Assembly: GCA_945898015.1 (NCBI GenBank)
Contig: CAMDGM010000021.1
Span: forward strand, 1 to 57,790
Length of the DNA: 57,790 nt
Direction: 5' to 3'
Source of the DNA: PVC group bacterium
Lineage (GTDB): Bacteria > Verrucomicrobiota > Kiritimatiellia > CAIKKV01
Below, piece after piece: positions 1 through 9,395 of the stretch; position 1 is the first letter of the stretch, and each line of letters starts with the position of its first letter. The position numbers and the translations under genes were made by a program. The notes below the pieces were generated by a model. It did no database searches and had not been told where the DNA came from. It worked only from the letters and a program-made list of their open reading frames with translations.

Positions 1-90
1 ATCACAACCGCCATCCTTGACCGCCTCCTGCACCACTGCGAAACCGTGACCGTGGAAGGCAAGAGCTACCGGATGAAGGACAAGGACTGA
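1..90 (+). CDS. istB: IstB, IS21-family transposition helper ATPase, C-terminal end (partial)
   Basis: Only the last 29 residues are in the window; the gene enters from the left edge in frame 1 and stops with TGA. The visible peptide ends in AILDRLLHHCETVTVEGKSY followed by RMKDKD, which is the typical C-terminal tail of IstB, the AAA+ helper of the IS21 transposase IstA. IstB binds ATP and remodels target DNA for the transposase. The Walker motifs would lie upstream, outside the window, so activity cannot be judged. The stop is followed by about 56 nt of non-coding sequence that ends in CA, as expected for an IS21 right end. Confidence 0.88.
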   Translation: MTTAILDRLLHHCETVTVEGKSYRMKDKD

Positions 91-146
91 ATCCGCAGGG
101 AACGCCTAAATCGGCGATTTAAGGAGCTTTCACGCCGGCGGCGACA
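1..146 (+). mobile_element. Right end of an IS21-family insertion sequence
   Basis: The stretch holds the istB tail, a short non-coding region with the palindrome TAAATCggcGATTTA (107-121), and a GC-rich end reading ctttcacgccggcggcgaca. Read from the outside this begins TGTCGCCGCC, matching the TG...CA termini of the family. The outer boundary at 146 is placed where the disrupted sulfatase reading frame resumes; it could be off by a few bases because the left end and target duplication are outside the window. Confidence 0.75.
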
Positions 147-1047
147 TTAGAGCCACCTCGTTGTAGAAAGGTTGACAGCATTTGGCCCACCAACCATGCT
201 CTCCAAGCAGAAAGCCGTGATCGGTGTTGACGATCAGCAGGGTGTCTTTCCAGAGGTCGTAATCATCCATGGCGTCCAAAATCTTGCCAAGGAATTCGTC
301 GCACATGGTGTGGAGCGCGGCGCTCTGGGCGCGGCAATGGCGCACGGCTTCTTCGGATTCAGTCGTGCGGGCATAGGGAGGCCAGTCAAAATGAGGGCCT
401 TGCAGGTGTTCCCGATAGAGATCCTGGAAGCGTTTGGGACTGAAATAGGGTTCGTGCGGGTCAAATGTCTCGATATGCAGGAACCAGTTGTCAGCCTGGT
501 GGTTGGTTTTCAGGAAGTCCAATCCGCCTGAGAACGTTTTGGCCGCCGGAAAAGCCTGCTCCTCTCGGATATAGTGGCGGTTTACCCAGTCCTGACGTAT
601 CACCCCTGAGTTAGGGCGGATTTGATTGTTGAAGCTTTCGGTGTGGAGATCGGGATTGTCTGTCAGGTCGGCCTTCCACGGTTCGCCTTCCTGGCCACGA
701 TAGCATTCCCAGGTGCTGTATTTGGTGTGGTAGTTGGCGCCGCCTTCCTCCCAGTAATGGTAATGATCGCTGAAGAGGTGGGAGGAGATTCCGTTGTTTT
801 TCAGGATATGGGGCATGGATTCATCGAAGGGCTCCAGGGGGCCCCAGCTTCGATGAAGAAAATTATAGCGGCCGGTATGGAGTTCTCTCCGAGCAGGCAT
901 GCAGGGCATGCTGCCCACATAGGCGCGGTCGAAGGTCACGGCTCGCTTAGCCAGTCGTCTGAAATTTGGCGTTATTACAGTGGTGCCGCCATAGGGTTCG
1001 AGGAAACGACGATTCAGGGAATCGAACATGACCAGAATGGCCTTCAT
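130..1047 (-). pseudogene. Sulfatase, truncated by IS21 insertion
   Basis: Formylglycine-dependent sulfatase of the alkaline-phosphatase superfamily, predicted to hydrolyse sulfate esters, probably on polysaccharides. ATG is set at 1047, with AAAGGA just upstream, rather than a longer in-frame start inside the preceding gene. Seen: the CxPxR maturation motif (CMPAR, Cys49) that would be converted to formylglycine, an early metal Asp (Asp9), and the late NTDHGFLLGEHG metal motif. After about 300 native residues the frame runs into the IS end and stops six codons later (MSPPA, then TGA). Family members are usually 450-500 residues, so roughly a third is missing, including the C-terminal domain. 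It lies 8 nt behind the DUF3108 gene, presumably in one transcript. Probably non-functional; whether the 3' part survives beyond the IS cannot be seen. Confidence 0.85.
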
Positions 1048-1055
1048 GTGTCCTT

Positions 1056-1946
1056 TCAAGGGGCCTGGTTTAACGCCGGCGATTTCGCAGAAGCCCATAC
1101 GTTGGACCAGATTTGCGTCTCGGGGCCTTCAATTTTGTCCAGACGAATTCGAATGCGGGCCACGGGCACTTCGGCATCCATCCGTGTGATGAGGCACGGG
1201 GCTCCTTGGCTGACCCAGATGGTCAGTTTCCCTTTTCGAACAAATAGGCCGTCAAACGTGGCTTCTGGATTGACCTGTAAACAGGGAACAGAACCGAATC
1301 CCGGCACGGGGAGTCTTTCCCGGTGGTCGATGGAGGTCATGAAAAGGTCGTAAATTTTATCGTCGGCCATGACTTGGTATCGGTTTGTGACCCCCTCGGT
1401 GATTCCGTCCTTACGGAGCCAGTAGAGAAGACTGGGGATATCGCGGGTGTCGTCGGCGATAGGAAGCGTCCAGTCCTTGTATTTGCGGACCATTTTACGC
1501 CAGCGTGCTGTGCCTGTGGTGTGATTGAAGTCGGTTACCGCCAGTTCGTGACGACTGCCTTCGCTCATGTCTTTGACGAAGCGGACGGGTAGAAACGTGA
1601 CGGGGTCGATATAGCTCTCGATCTGGTCGTTGACGGGATAGAGCTTGTTGATGAACCGGTTGCTGATCGTGCGTAGGCGGATGCGAATAAGCGGTCGGTC
1701 GTCTTTCCACTGTACCCAGTCGGTGGAGATAACGGCATCTGCCACGTGGAGCACCCCCCAATGAACGGTATAGGTCAAGCGCTCGCCGACGGGAAACCAC
1801 AGGTTCACGGTTCCGGTGGCGTTGGTGAGCGTCTCCGGTTTCCATTTCATGTCCTCCAGGAGGTTGGATTGCGCATGAAGAGGAGAGGGGATGGAGATAA
1901 GTAAGAGCCCTGCCAGAACCAGCGACGTCAGGACGTTTTTGCGCAT
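1056..1946 (-). CDS. DUF3108-domain exported protein
   Basis: 296 residues. The ATG at 1946 is preferred over an upstream in-frame start: it has AAAGGAG about 7 nt upstream and begins a clean signal peptide (MRKN, hydrophobic core LTSLVLAGLLLISIPS, then LHAQ). The mature part matches the DUF3108 pattern: an early segment with VGERLTYTVHWG, repeated beta-strand-like stretches, and the late segment FDGLFVRKGKLTIWVS followed by TRMDAEVPVARIRI. DUF3108 proteins are periplasmic or outer-membrane-associated beta-rich proteins of unknown function. It is the first gene of a minus-strand pair with the broken sulfatase and is divergent from the EamA gene. No catalytic motif was recognised. Confidence 0.75.
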   Translation of the reverse strand: MRKNVLTSLVLAGLLLISIPSPLHAQSNLLEDMKWKPETLTNATGTVNLWFPVGERLTYTVHWGVLHVADAVISTDWVQWKDDRPLIRIRLRTISNRFINKLYPVNDQIESYIDPVTFLPVRFVKDMSEGSRHELAVTDFNHTTGTARWRKMVRKYKDWTLPIADDTRDIPSLLYWLRKDGITEGVTNRYQVMADDKIYDLFMTSIDHRERLPVPGFGSVPCLQVNPEATFDGLFVRKGKLTIWVSQGAPCLITRMDAEVPVARIRIRLDKIEGPETQIWSNVWASAKSPALNQAP

Positions 1947-1971
1947 GGGAACGCTCCTTTTTGATAAGGCC

Positions 1972-2004
1972 TTGAATCCTAGCACATGAGTCGTTATGGT
2001 AACA
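1972..2004. promoter_or_regulatory. Overlapping divergent sigma70-like promoters (EamA / DUF3108)
   Basis: Plus strand: TTGAAT (1972-1977), 17-nt spacer, TATGGT (1995-2000), serving the EamA gene about 24 nt downstream. Minus strand: TGTTAC (complement of 1999-2004), 17-nt spacer, TAGGAT (complement of 1976-1981), serving DUF3108. The two core promoters lie on top of each other, so polymerase binding to one should exclude the other. Inference from spacing and consensus only. Confidence 0.45.
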
Positions 2005-2023
2005 GAAAGAACAGGACGGCAGA

Positions 2024-2917
2024 ATGGATATTCCGGGCATCGTTTGCGGTTTCATGGCCGCCTTGTTTCAATCGCTGTCCTATGTGGCATCGCGATGGTT
2101 TTTGAAGCGTTCCGGAGGCGGTCCGCTTCAATTGCTGGGGATATCTCATATTTGGATGGGTGCGGTCGCCCTTGTGCTGTTCCCCCTGCTGTCGGGCCCC
2201 TCGATGCCGCCTTTGATGGCTTATCTCGCTCCAGGGTTTGGCGCCATGAGTTTTTACCTGATTGCCCAGGCGAGCTTGTTTCTTGCCCTGCGGCATACGG
2301 ATTCGTCGCGCATTGCGCCCTTGTTGGGCTTGAAAGTGTTTGTTCTGGCGCTGATCAGCGTGGTGGCGTTACACAAGGTGTTGAACGGCTGGCAATGGTC
2401 GGCGGTTGCCTTCAGCGTGGGTGCGGTCTTTCTTCTCAACGAGAGCGGGGAGCGCTTGCCGTGGGTTGCGATGCTGGCCGTCTGGGTCACGGTCCTGGGC
2501 TATTCGTTGTCGGACCTGTGCATCAAACAACTGGTGGTGGTGCTCGAACCGGCAGGATCCAAAGCGGCGCTGATCGGGGTATGTGTGACCTATATCATGG
2601 GCGCTGGCGCCGGATTGCCGTTGATCTTGTTCCAGCGGTCAGAAGGGGGTGGGCGACTTTGGTGGATGGCCGCCCCGTATGCCGCCTTCTGGTTTGTCAG
2701 CATGCTTTTTCTCTACATCACATTCGACCGGGTGGGCGTCGTGTTCGGCAACATTATTCAATCCACGCGCGGACTCATGTCCATTGGTCTTGGCGTGATG
2801 GTCGGACGTCTGGGCATGATCGACATTGAAACGCGCGTGACCCACCTCGTGGTGGCGCGCCGCTTGACCGGGGCGGCGCTCATGACCGCCGCGATCATGC
2901 TGTATTTGAAGGCGTGA
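2024..2917 (+). CDS. EamA/DMT-superfamily membrane transporter
   Basis: 297 residues made almost entirely of alternating hydrophobic segments, about ten predicted membrane helices in two repeats of five, which is the drug/metabolite transporter architecture. The first helix (MDIPGIVCGFMAALFQSLSY) starts at residue 1 and there is no cleavable signal. The ATG has AGGA about 9 nt upstream. The substrate cannot be told from sequence; relatives export amino acids, nucleobases or sugars. It stands alone between a divergent promoter and the convergent end of the V-ATPase operon, 10 nt away. A long overlapping frame from 1996 is a shadow. Confidence 0.72.
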   Translation: MDIPGIVCGFMAALFQSLSYVASRWFLKRSGGGPLQLLGISHIWMGAVALVLFPLLSGPSMPPLMAYLAPGFGAMSFYLIAQASLFLALRHTDSSRIAPLLGLKVFVLALISVVALHKVLNGWQWSAVAFSVGAVFLLNESGERLPWVAMLAVWVTVLGYSLSDLCIKQLVVVLEPAGSKAALIGVCVTYIMGAGAGLPLILFQRSEGGGRLWWMAAPYAAFWFVSMLFLYITFDRVGVVFGNIIQSTRGLMSIGLGVMVGRLGMIDIETRVTHLVVARRLTGAALMTAAIMLYLKA

Positions 2918-2927
2918 AGGCTGGCCG

Positions 2928-3383
2928 CTAAACCTTGATTGCCTGGCTGATAAACGCCAAGGTGAAGAGTGCCACGGTTTCAATGATGCCGATAGCCATG
3001 AAATAGTTGGCCGCGCCCTGTCCTGTTTCCGCCAGCGCATCCGAGCAGGCCGCTCCGGCCTTTCCCTGCATCCAGGCGGAAATACCCATGGCCAGGCCGC
3101 CGAACACGCCCGCGGCAAGCAACGAGGGGTAGGCTGCGCCTGCCAGGGCCGCCGCGTTGATCATGCGCATCACGATGAACCCATAAATGGTCTGTGAAAG
3201 CGGCGCCCCAATGAAGGCCACCAGCATGAAGGGTGCAATCTTGTTCTGCGCGTAGCATTTCTTCCAGGCGCCCACGGCTGCCATGGCCGCGACGCCGGCG
3301 CCGAGCCCCGAGCCAACCGCTGCTAGCCCTAGCATGGCCGATCCGCCCATTTTACCAAGGGAGACAATTTCTTCCGCTGTCAT
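2928..3383 (-). CDS. atpK: V-type ATP synthase subunit K (membrane rotor ring)
   Basis: 151 residues with four hydrophobic segments, the double-hairpin form of the V-type rotor proteolipid. Helix 2 has PLSQTIYG (Ser63, Gln64, Tyr67), helix 3 WMQGKAG (Gln106) and helix 4 IIETVALF (Glu135). These line up with PGTQGLYG, IAQGK and MVETY in Enterococcus hirae NtpK, whose Thr64, Gln65, Gln110 and Glu139 coordinate Na+. Only one carboxylate per double hairpin is present, as in NtpK. The family role is ion translocation through the membrane sector. It is the last gene of the operon. Na+ rather than H+ specificity is an inference from these residues. Confidence 0.92.
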   Translation of the reverse strand: MTAEEIVSLGKMGGSAMLGLAAVGSGLGAGVAAMAAVGAWKKCYAQNKIAPFMLVAFIGAPLSQTIYGFIVMRMINAAALAGAAYPSLLAAGVFGGLAMGISAWMQGKAGAACSDALAETGQGAANYFMAIGIIETVALFTLAFISQAIKV

Positions 3384-3406
3384 GTGCTGTCCTTTCTGCG
3401 TTATTA

Positions 3407-5191
3407 TTAGAGGGGAGTGTTTTCCGTCTGCCTGCGGAAGGGATCATAGTTGCGTCCCAGCCACTGGATGCCCATGTGGGTCGAGAATTCCAATGCATTC
3501 AGCCGGACGCCATGCACCAGGACGGCGAGCGTGCTGAGCAGAATATTCAGGACATGCACGGCAAAAACAATGAGGGCGCCACCTAACAGCGCCACGATGC
3601 CGGCGGCACCTTTCGGAAAGGCGATGTCGTTGAAGGCCTGGATCAGGACAACCGAAGCGCTTCCCACCAAGTAGAGCCGGAGATAGGACACCACGTCGCC
3701 AAAATTACCGATAATGCTGAGGGGCAGCGTGACCAGGGAGGCGAATTCTTTCTTCATCTCGTGGAGCGGCACCGTGAACCCCAGGATCAGGAAGATGCTT
3801 AATCCCAGCAGGATCCCTGTTCCGGGACGTAGTGGAAGCCCCAGGACCAGGTAGTTTGCCAACGCATACATGGCCCAGCAGGAGCCAATCCAGCCGATAT
3901 GCGACAGGGCTGTCCAGTGTTTCCTCAACCGGGCCACGTTCCAGGCATGAGCGATTGTCATATGGATGGACCCTACCATGAAGCAGAAGGTCTGGATTTG
4001 TGTGGTATCCAGCAGCCATCCGATACGTAGCCGTTTCAATGGGCCTGAAAGAACGTCAAGGCCGAGATAGGAACCGGTTAATACGCCCCAGACCAGGGTT
4101 CCGCACGAGAGAATCGCGAGCAGAGGCACCATGTTTTTCGGAGCGGTTTTCCATTTCATCTTGAGAAGCAGGGTCAATCCCAGGAAAAGCAGACCGTAAA
4201 CGGCATCGCCCACCAGCATGGCAAAAAACAGTGTGAAGAAAACCAGGAAGACCGGGCTTACATCCACTTCTTTGTACCCCGGCAGCATGCCCAGAAGGTC
4301 GAACATGAGGTGGATGGGACGAAACCATCTAGGGCTATCGATCAATGTCGGAACCGGATCGTTTTCGGCTGGCTCTTCGGCCAGCCAACCCCAGGCTTCG
4401 CGCTGGGCCTCAGCCTGCAGGGCCGGAAGTTTGTTGGTTGGCATAAAGCCCTGCATCAGTAGCAGGGGGCCCTCGGCCGTCATGCCATCCCGAGCCTGCA
4501 GCCAATGCAGGCGGTCGACGAGGGCGTCCACCGCCTTGGCGATCTGCGGGAGGTGAGCCCCGAGTTCTGCCAACGCGATGTTGTCGGCCGTTTGTTCGGC
4601 CGTCAGTCGGTCTCGGTCGCGGATTACATCACACAGGGCGCGTTCGGGCAGCGGCAATTCCACGGCCTCAGGGGGCGTCCACCCACGGGTGCCAATCAAG
4701 GCAAAATGAACGGTTTTGTTATCCCGGCTCAATTCCAACTGAACGACATCATCCGGAATGGCTATTTTCGCTTTTGCCGATGCCTTGAAAAGCTGGACGC
4801 AGAGACCGCGGGCTGTCAATTCGCGGAGCTGGGCGAGGCTGAAATCGCCAAGGGGGGAGAGCTCCGTGATTGTGTGGCTCAAGCGCTGGAGGTGTTCGGT
4901 CCGATCCCGCGTGCGAGCCATCAGGCGGGCTCCTTCTTCCAGACAGGCACGGTCGGGGGTCGTGGGAAATTTGGAATCCGGCGAGGGCCGCTTTCCGGAC
5001 GTCAGACGGGCCAAGGTGGAGTAGACGGTCCGGGCCTCCTCGAGGGTCCGGCGAGCGGATTCAACATCCCCTGTGATGACGGGCTTAAGCGGGGTGACAT
5101 GCAGGATGCCTAACTCGCGCAAAGCGTCCAGCGTCTTATCGCGATGGGCGGCAAGTGTCAGGAGCGTGACTTTTTTCATGGGCACGATCAT
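3407..5191 (-). CDS. atpI: V-type ATP synthase subunit I (stator membrane subunit, a-type)
   Basis: 594 residues. The start ATG at 5191 overlaps the subunit D stop as ATGA and has AAGGAGG upstream; a longer in-frame extension inside subunit D is rejected. The N-terminal ~320 residues are soluble and partly helical (MIVPMKKVTLLTLAAHRDKT and onward), forming the peripheral stalk anchor. The C-terminal half holds about seven or eight membrane helices, beginning near FLVFFTLFFAMLVGDAVYG and ending in HVLNILLSTLAVLVHGVRLN. The conserved GNFGDVVSYLRLYLVG segment contains the arginine expected to face the K ring. It forms the ion half-channels with subunit K. Confidence 0.93.
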   Translation of the reverse strand: MIVPMKKVTLLTLAAHRDKTLDALRELGILHVTPLKPVITGDVESARRTLEEARTVYSTLARLTSGKRPSPDSKFPTTPDRACLEEGARLMARTRDRTEHLQRLSHTITELSPLGDFSLAQLRELTARGLCVQLFKASAKAKIAIPDDVVQLELSRDNKTVHFALIGTRGWTPPEAVELPLPERALCDVIRDRDRLTAEQTADNIALAELGAHLPQIAKAVDALVDRLHWLQARDGMTAEGPLLLMQGFMPTNKLPALQAEAQREAWGWLAEEPAENDPVPTLIDSPRWFRPIHLMFDLLGMLPGYKEVDVSPVFLVFFTLFFAMLVGDAVYGLLFLGLTLLLKMKWKTAPKNMVPLLAILSCGTLVWGVLTGSYLGLDVLSGPLKRLRIGWLLDTTQIQTFCFMVGSIHMTIAHAWNVARLRKHWTALSHIGWIGSCWAMYALANYLVLGLPLRPGTGILLGLSIFLILGFTVPLHEMKKEFASLVTLPLSIIGNFGDVVSYLRLYLVGSASVVLIQAFNDIAFPKGAAGIVALLGGALIVFAVHVLNILLSTLAVLVHGVRLNALEFSTHMGIQWLGRNYDPFRRQTENTPL

Positions 5192-5793
5192 GCCGCGTCC
5201 TCCTTGCGCGTGACCCGTTTGGCCGCTTTGCCCCGGGCCACTTCGGCCGTCATCTGGTCCCCTAGGAAAATCTTGATCACCCGGATGGCTTCGCGGGATT
5301 CCGGAATCTTCACCTTTTCGAAGAGGTTGACGCGTTGTGCGGTGGTGCGGAGTTCCTCGGTGAGCAGAAGGCTTTGGCGTTCCAGCAGGGCGTGTTGAAT
5401 GCGGAGTTCCACCCGTTTCATGATCAGCGCCTGGGCCTCGTCGAGCCATGGCGCGCTTTCAAATAAATCCAGCTCCGGGTTGTGAAAGTCTGAGGATTCG
5501 TACACCGGAATGGTGACGCCGGCAATGTTGGATTCCGAAATGCGGACCCGGTCCACCACAACCAAAGAGTCCAGGCTCTCTTTTGCCTCCGGGAAAAGGG
5601 CGGTCCAAAAACGGGCGGCATCCAGCACGGCGGCGCTTTCGGCCCTGTTCTTTTCCATGGCATGGGCAAGGGATTGCAGTTCCACTTGAAGTTGATGCTT
5701 TTTCAGTTGAAGCAGGGGTAGAAAACGTTCGAACCGCCTGAGCGCATCGCGTCGGCTTTTCAGTTCGATTTTTGTTTTCTTGATTTGCAGCAT
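5188..5793 (-). CDS. atpD: V-type ATP synthase subunit D (central rotor shaft)
   Basis: 201 residues, the usual length for the family, opening with MLQIKKTKIELKSRRDALRR, close to the conserved start of NtpD/VatD. Predicted long helices at both ends form the coiled-coil shaft that rotates inside the A3B3 head. It sits between the B and I subunit genes with 5 nt before it and a 4-nt ATGA overlap after it, so translation is probably coupled. No separate subunit F gene is present next to it. Confidence 0.92.
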   Translation of the reverse strand: MLQIKKTKIELKSRRDALRRFERFLPLLQLKKHQLQVELQSLAHAMEKNRAESAAVLDAARFWTALFPEAKESLDSLVVVDRVRISESNIAGVTIPVYESSDFHNPELDLFESAPWLDEAQALIMKRVELRIQHALLERQSLLLTEELRTTAQRVNLFEKVKIPESREAIRVIKIFLGDQMTAEVARGKAAKRVTRKEDAA

Positions 5794-5798
5794 GGCGA

Positions 5799-7097
5799 TC
5801 AGGCTTTTTTCGGCCAGAACTGTTCAACGATAGCAGAGGGCGCGCCGGTTTCCACAGGGTCGAAGCAGTCCGACAAAATCGTCCATCCTAAATCCAGAGC
5901 CCCTTCGAGCGGAATGTTTACGGTCAGGTCCATCATCTCCTTTTCGAAGCGGTCACCGTATTTCAGTAATTTCCGATCCCACGGCGTCAGACGGAACCCC
6001 ATGGCTTGCTTTTCCAGGGTCTCCCGGAAAGAGGCGTAAAGCTGGATCATGGTGTTCATGATCGTCCGGTGATCGGCTCGTGTGCGTCCGTTCACATTTT
6101 GTTTAAGGCGGCTGAGCGAGCCGAAGGGTTCAATGCGCCCGCCTCGAAGGTAGAGCTGGCCTTCGGTGATATAGCCGGTGTTGTCGGGCACGGGGTGCGT
6201 GACATCGTCACCGGGCATGGTGGTGACGGCGAGAATCGTAATGGAGCCAGCCGTGTCGAAGTCCACGGCTTTTTCATAGCGGGCGGCAAGCTGGCTGTAC
6301 AGGTCGCCCGGATAGCCGCGGTTGGATGGAATTTGCTCCATGGTGATGGCGATTTCCTTGAGCGCATCCGCGAAGTTAGTCATATCGCTGAGGAGCACCA
6401 GCACCCTTTTCCCCTGAAGGGCGAATTGCTCGGCGACGGCCAGGCTCAGGTCGGGGATGAGCAGGCATTCCACCACCGGATCGGACGCGGTGTGAATGAA
6501 TAACACCGACCGGGAGAGCGCTCCGCTCTCGTCAAGCGTGTCCCGGAAGAACAGGTAGTCGTCATGTTTCAGCCCCATGCCGCCCAGAATGATGACGTCC
6601 ACCTCGGCCTGGAGGGCCAGGCGGGCCAGCAGGGGGTTGTAAGGTTCGCCGGCGCGCGCAAAAATCGGCAGCTTCTGTGATTCGACTAGCGAGTTGAAAA
6701 CGTCAATCATCGGGATGCCGGTGCGGACCATATGGCGGGGAATGATGCGCTTGACAGGGTTGACAGAAGGCCCGGCGATATCCACCAGATTGTCCCGCAG
6801 TTCGGGTCCCTTGTCGCGCGGGATCATGCTGCCATTGAAGGTGCGGCCCAGGAGCGCGTGAGAAAAAGGAACCCGCATCGGATGGCCGAGGAAGCGGACT
6901 TCCGCATCGGTGGCAATGCCGCGGGATCCCGCGAAAACCTGGATGGCCACATTCTGTTCTCGAAGGCCGATCACCTGGCCAAGGGAAGAGCCGCGACGGG
7001 AGGTGATCTGCGCCAGTTCGCGATACCGGACTCCTTCGGCCTGAACGTGAATGACGCTGCCGGTGATGTCGTCAACCCGGTTGTAAGTCTTACGCAT
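5799..7097 (-). CDS. atpB: V-type ATP synthase subunit B (non-catalytic head subunit)
   Basis: 432 residues. It shows the beta-barrel N-terminus ([18 protein letters not shown]), the [20 protein letters not shown] segment followed by [11 protein letters not shown], and [14 protein letters not shown], all typical of V-type B subunits. A canonical Walker A lysine motif is absent, as expected for the regulatory subunit. It alternates with subunit A in the A3B3 head. Its start overlaps the end of the A gene by 8 nt, supporting stoichiometric coupled translation. Confidence 0.94.
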   Translation of the reverse strand: MRKTYNRVDDITGSVIHVQAEGVRYRELAQITSRRGSSLGQVIGLREQNVAIQVFAGSRGIATDAEVRFLGHPMRVPFSHALLGRTFNGSMIPRDKGPELRDNLVDIAGPSVNPVKRIIPRHMVRTGIPMIDVFNSLVESQKLPIFARAGEPYNPLLARLALQAEVDVIILGGMGLKHDDYLFFRDTLDESGALSRSVLFIHTASDPVVECLLIPDLSLAVAEQFALQGKRVLVLLSDMTNFADALKEIAITMEQIPSNRGYPGDLYSQLAARYEKAVDFDTAGSITILAVTTMPGDDVTHPVPDNTGYITEGQLYLRGGRIEPFGSLSRLKQNVNGRTRADHRTIMNTMIQLYASFRETLEKQAMGFRLTPWDRKLLKYGDRFEKEMMDLTVNIPLEGALDLGWTILSDCFDPVETGAPSAIVEQFWPKKA

Positions 7098-8823
7098 CGG
7101 GGGTGGACTCCTCGATCATGGTTTCGAGCGCGTGCTGGGCTTCCTTGAACTCCGGCGTGTTCAGGACCTGCCGGTTCCAATCGCGAGTCATCTGGGTCAG
7201 TTGATGAAAGAACCGGCGGGCCGCTTCGTGGTTGGGGAACTGAAGAGGGGCCTTTAGAAACAGGTGAAGCACGCCGAAAACGTGCCGTTGGCGGTCTGCG
7301 CCTGTTGCGGAATCCACCTCGTGAAAGGCATCCTGTTGGAGATAGGAATTGTCCACGTATTCGCCTTTGAGATAGGTGACGAACTCCTCCGGGGTGACGC
7401 CTTCCTCGCCGACAACCTTCATCATTTGTCCGATTTCATGGCCGGCCCGGAGTGTCTGTCGGGCCGCGTCGACGGCGTCTCCGGGGATGATGCTGGGATA
7501 TTTGCTCCAACTGTCCAGCGGGTCGATGGCCGGATAGCGGCGGGCGTCGGACCGGGCCCGGGACAGGCCGTGAAACGCGCCGACCACTTTGAGCGTGGCT
7601 TGGGTGACGGGTTCGTCAAAATTGCCACCGGCGGGACTGACCGTGCCGCCGATGGTGACGGATCCGGTGGAGCCGTCCTTGAGGCGGACCATGCCGCCGC
7701 GCTCGTAAAAGGAGGCGATGACAGACTCGAGATAGGCGGGGAAGGCTTCTTCGCCCGGTATTTCCTCAAGACGGCCAGACATTTCGCGCAGCGCCTGGGC
7801 CCAGCGGGACGTGGAGTCCGCCAGCAGGAGCACGTGCAAGCCCATTTGACGGTAATATTCGGCCAGCGTTGCTCCGGTGTAAACGGACGCTTCGCGAGCG
7901 GCGACGGGCATGGAGCTGGTGTTGCAGATGATGACCGTCCGCTCCATGAGGCTGCGGCCGGTGCGCGGGTCGGTGAGCGCCGGAAACTCGCGAAGCGTTT
8001 CCACCACTTCTCCGGCGCGTTCGCCACAGGCGGCTATCACGACTACGTCTACTTCCGCGTGGCGGCTGGTGAGTTGCTGGAGCACGGTTTTTCCGGCGCC
8101 GAACGGACCGGGAATGCAATAGGTGCCTCCGCGGGCCACGGGAAAAAAAGTGTCGATCGTGCGGATTTTAGTGACGAGCGTTTCCGTGGGGCGAAGGCGT
8201 TCCGCATAGGCTTTGATTGGGATTTTGACGGGCCAGGTTTGGATCATGGTCACGTCCCTTTCCGTGCCGCGCTCCGGGCGAAGTGTTGCCACCGTGCCTC
8301 CCGCCGGGTAGGAACCCGGCGGCACCATGGAGACCACCGTGGCGACACCGGGAAAGTCGAACGGAACCATGATGCGATGTGTGAACAATCCTTCCGGCAC
8401 CGTGCCCAGAGTGTCTCCTGCGGTCAGGCAGTCTCCCGGGTGGGCCGTCGGCGTAAAGGCCCACAGAGCGCGGGGATCCAACGCCTCGATATAAGCGCCA
8501 CGCTGGAGGAAAAATCCGCACTTTTCCGCCAGTCTCGGCAGGGGGTTCTGGAGCCCGTCGTAAATCTGGCCCAGTAACCCCGGGCCTAATTGAACGGAAA
8601 GGAGGCGCCCGGTGAACGTCACGGTGTTTCCGACGGCCAGCCCCGCGGTGTCTTCAAACACCTGCAAGTCGGCTTGCCGGCCGTGGACACGTACCACTTC
8701 AGACATTAACGGCGTGTCGTCCACCCGCGCGTACCCAACTTCGTTTTGGCCCACGGCGCCGTCAAAATTCACCCGGATGAGATTGCCGTTCACGCTGGAG
8801 ATTTTTCCGGTTGCCACATTCAT
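7090..8823 (-). CDS. atpA: V-type ATP synthase subunit A (catalytic)
   Basis: 577 residues, normal length. It has the P-loop GPFGAGKT at 239-246, the arginine-finger region and [20 protein letters not shown], plus the bulge region after residue 110 that distinguishes V-type A from F-type beta subunits. It hydrolyses or synthesises ATP at the A/B interface. The start codon overlaps the stop of the upstream DUF2764 gene as ATGA. Together with K it indicates a rotary enzyme that may synthesise ATP or pump ions, depending on conditions. Confidence 0.95.
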   Translation of the reverse strand: MNVATGKISSVNGNLIRVNFDGAVGQNEVGYARVDDTPLMSEVVRVHGRQADLQVFEDTAGLAVGNTVTFTGRLLSVQLGPGLLGQIYDGLQNPLPRLAEKCGFFLQRGAYIEALDPRALWAFTPTAHPGDCLTAGDTLGTVPEGLFTHRIMVPFDFPGVATVVSMVPPGSYPAGGTVATLRPERGTERDVTMIQTWPVKIPIKAYAERLRPTETLVTKIRTIDTFFPVARGGTYCIPGPFGAGKTVLQQLTSRHAEVDVVVIAACGERAGEVVETLREFPALTDPRTGRSLMERTVIICNTSSMPVAAREASVYTGATLAEYYRQMGLHVLLLADSTSRWAQALREMSGRLEEIPGEEAFPAYLESVIASFYERGGMVRLKDGSTGSVTIGGTVSPAGGNFDEPVTQATLKVVGAFHGLSRARSDARRYPAIDPLDSWSKYPSIIPGDAVDAARQTLRAGHEIGQMMKVVGEEGVTPEEFVTYLKGEYVDNSYLQQDAFHEVDSATGADRQRHVFGVLHLFLKAPLQFPNHEAARRFFHQLTQMTRDWNRQVLNTPEFKEAQHALETMIEESTPDA

Positions 8824-9395
8824 GCCGATGCCACCTGTTTTGGGATGAAGACGAAGGCGTGTTTCAGGCCCTTATTCGCGACGGATGCGGTCGCGTGTTC
8901 CAGAAGGGTCAGGCCGGAGTCCTGATCGAATGCGGCCCAGCGGCAGGCCATGCGAAGACGGAGGCCGTAACTGAATACCGATTCGGTGGAAAACGGATCA
9001 AGTCCCGCCAATTCGTCCAAAATCGTCCATCGTAATTGATCGAGCGAACGTTCCCGTTCGAGTGGGTCAGGCGCCTGGAAAGAGTTAGCCACGGCGGCTT
9101 GAATGAAAACGCGCGCGCCTTGCTGAGTCCGATGCCAGGTCTCCGAGACGTGGGGCTTTTTTTGCGACCGGAAACGGGCGATTTCGTTACGGAGTTCGGT
9201 TTCGCGATCCAGCCATTCCCGGGCGAACGGATGGCTGTTGTTTTCGCCGTTGGAGGTCAGTAAATCGAGCAGCACCGAGTGATCATTCGGCGTCAGATGC
9301 GTTTCGCAGAGTGTCAAAAAAGCGGTCAAGCTGAGCAACGGTTTGTGGCCGAGTTGTAACAAAGGCAGGCTGGAGACAAGAAAGTAATGATTCAT
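8820..9395 (-). CDS. DUF2764 family protein of the V-ATPase operon (probable subunit C counterpart)
   Basis: 191 residues, starting MNHYFLVSSLPLLQLG. The position (between E and A) and the YFLVSSLP opening match the DUF2764 proteins found in chlamydial, spirochaete and Bacteroidetes V-ATPase operons. There they take the place where subunit C is expected. No membrane segments are seen. Both flanking junctions are ATGA overlaps. That it acts as the central-stalk socket (subunit C role) is an inference from synteny; sequence alone shows no known catalytic motif. Confidence 0.72.
   Translation of the reverse strand: MNHYFLVSSLPLLQLGHKPLLSLTAFLTLCETHLTPNDHSVLLDLLTSNGENNSHPFAREWLDRETELRNEIARFRSQKKPHVSETWHRTQQGARVFIQAAVANSFQAPDPLERERSLDQLRWTILDELAGLDPFSTESVFSYGLRLRMACRWAAFDQDSGLTLLEHATASVANKGLKHAFVFIPKQVASA

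Noticed and set aside
622-1353. 243-codon frame on the plus strand over the sulfatase and DUF3108 genes
   Set aside because: It is antisense to two recognisable genes and shows no family features or ribosome site.
1996-2829. 277-codon plus-strand frame overlapping the EamA gene
   Set aside because: Out-of-frame shadow; arginine/glycine-rich composition and no family match, while the EamA frame has clear membrane helices.
7264-8577. 437-codon plus-strand frame across the subunit A gene
   Set aside because: Complement of a strongly conserved catalytic subunit; composition (His/Gly/Arg rich) is typical of a shadow frame in GC-rich DNA.
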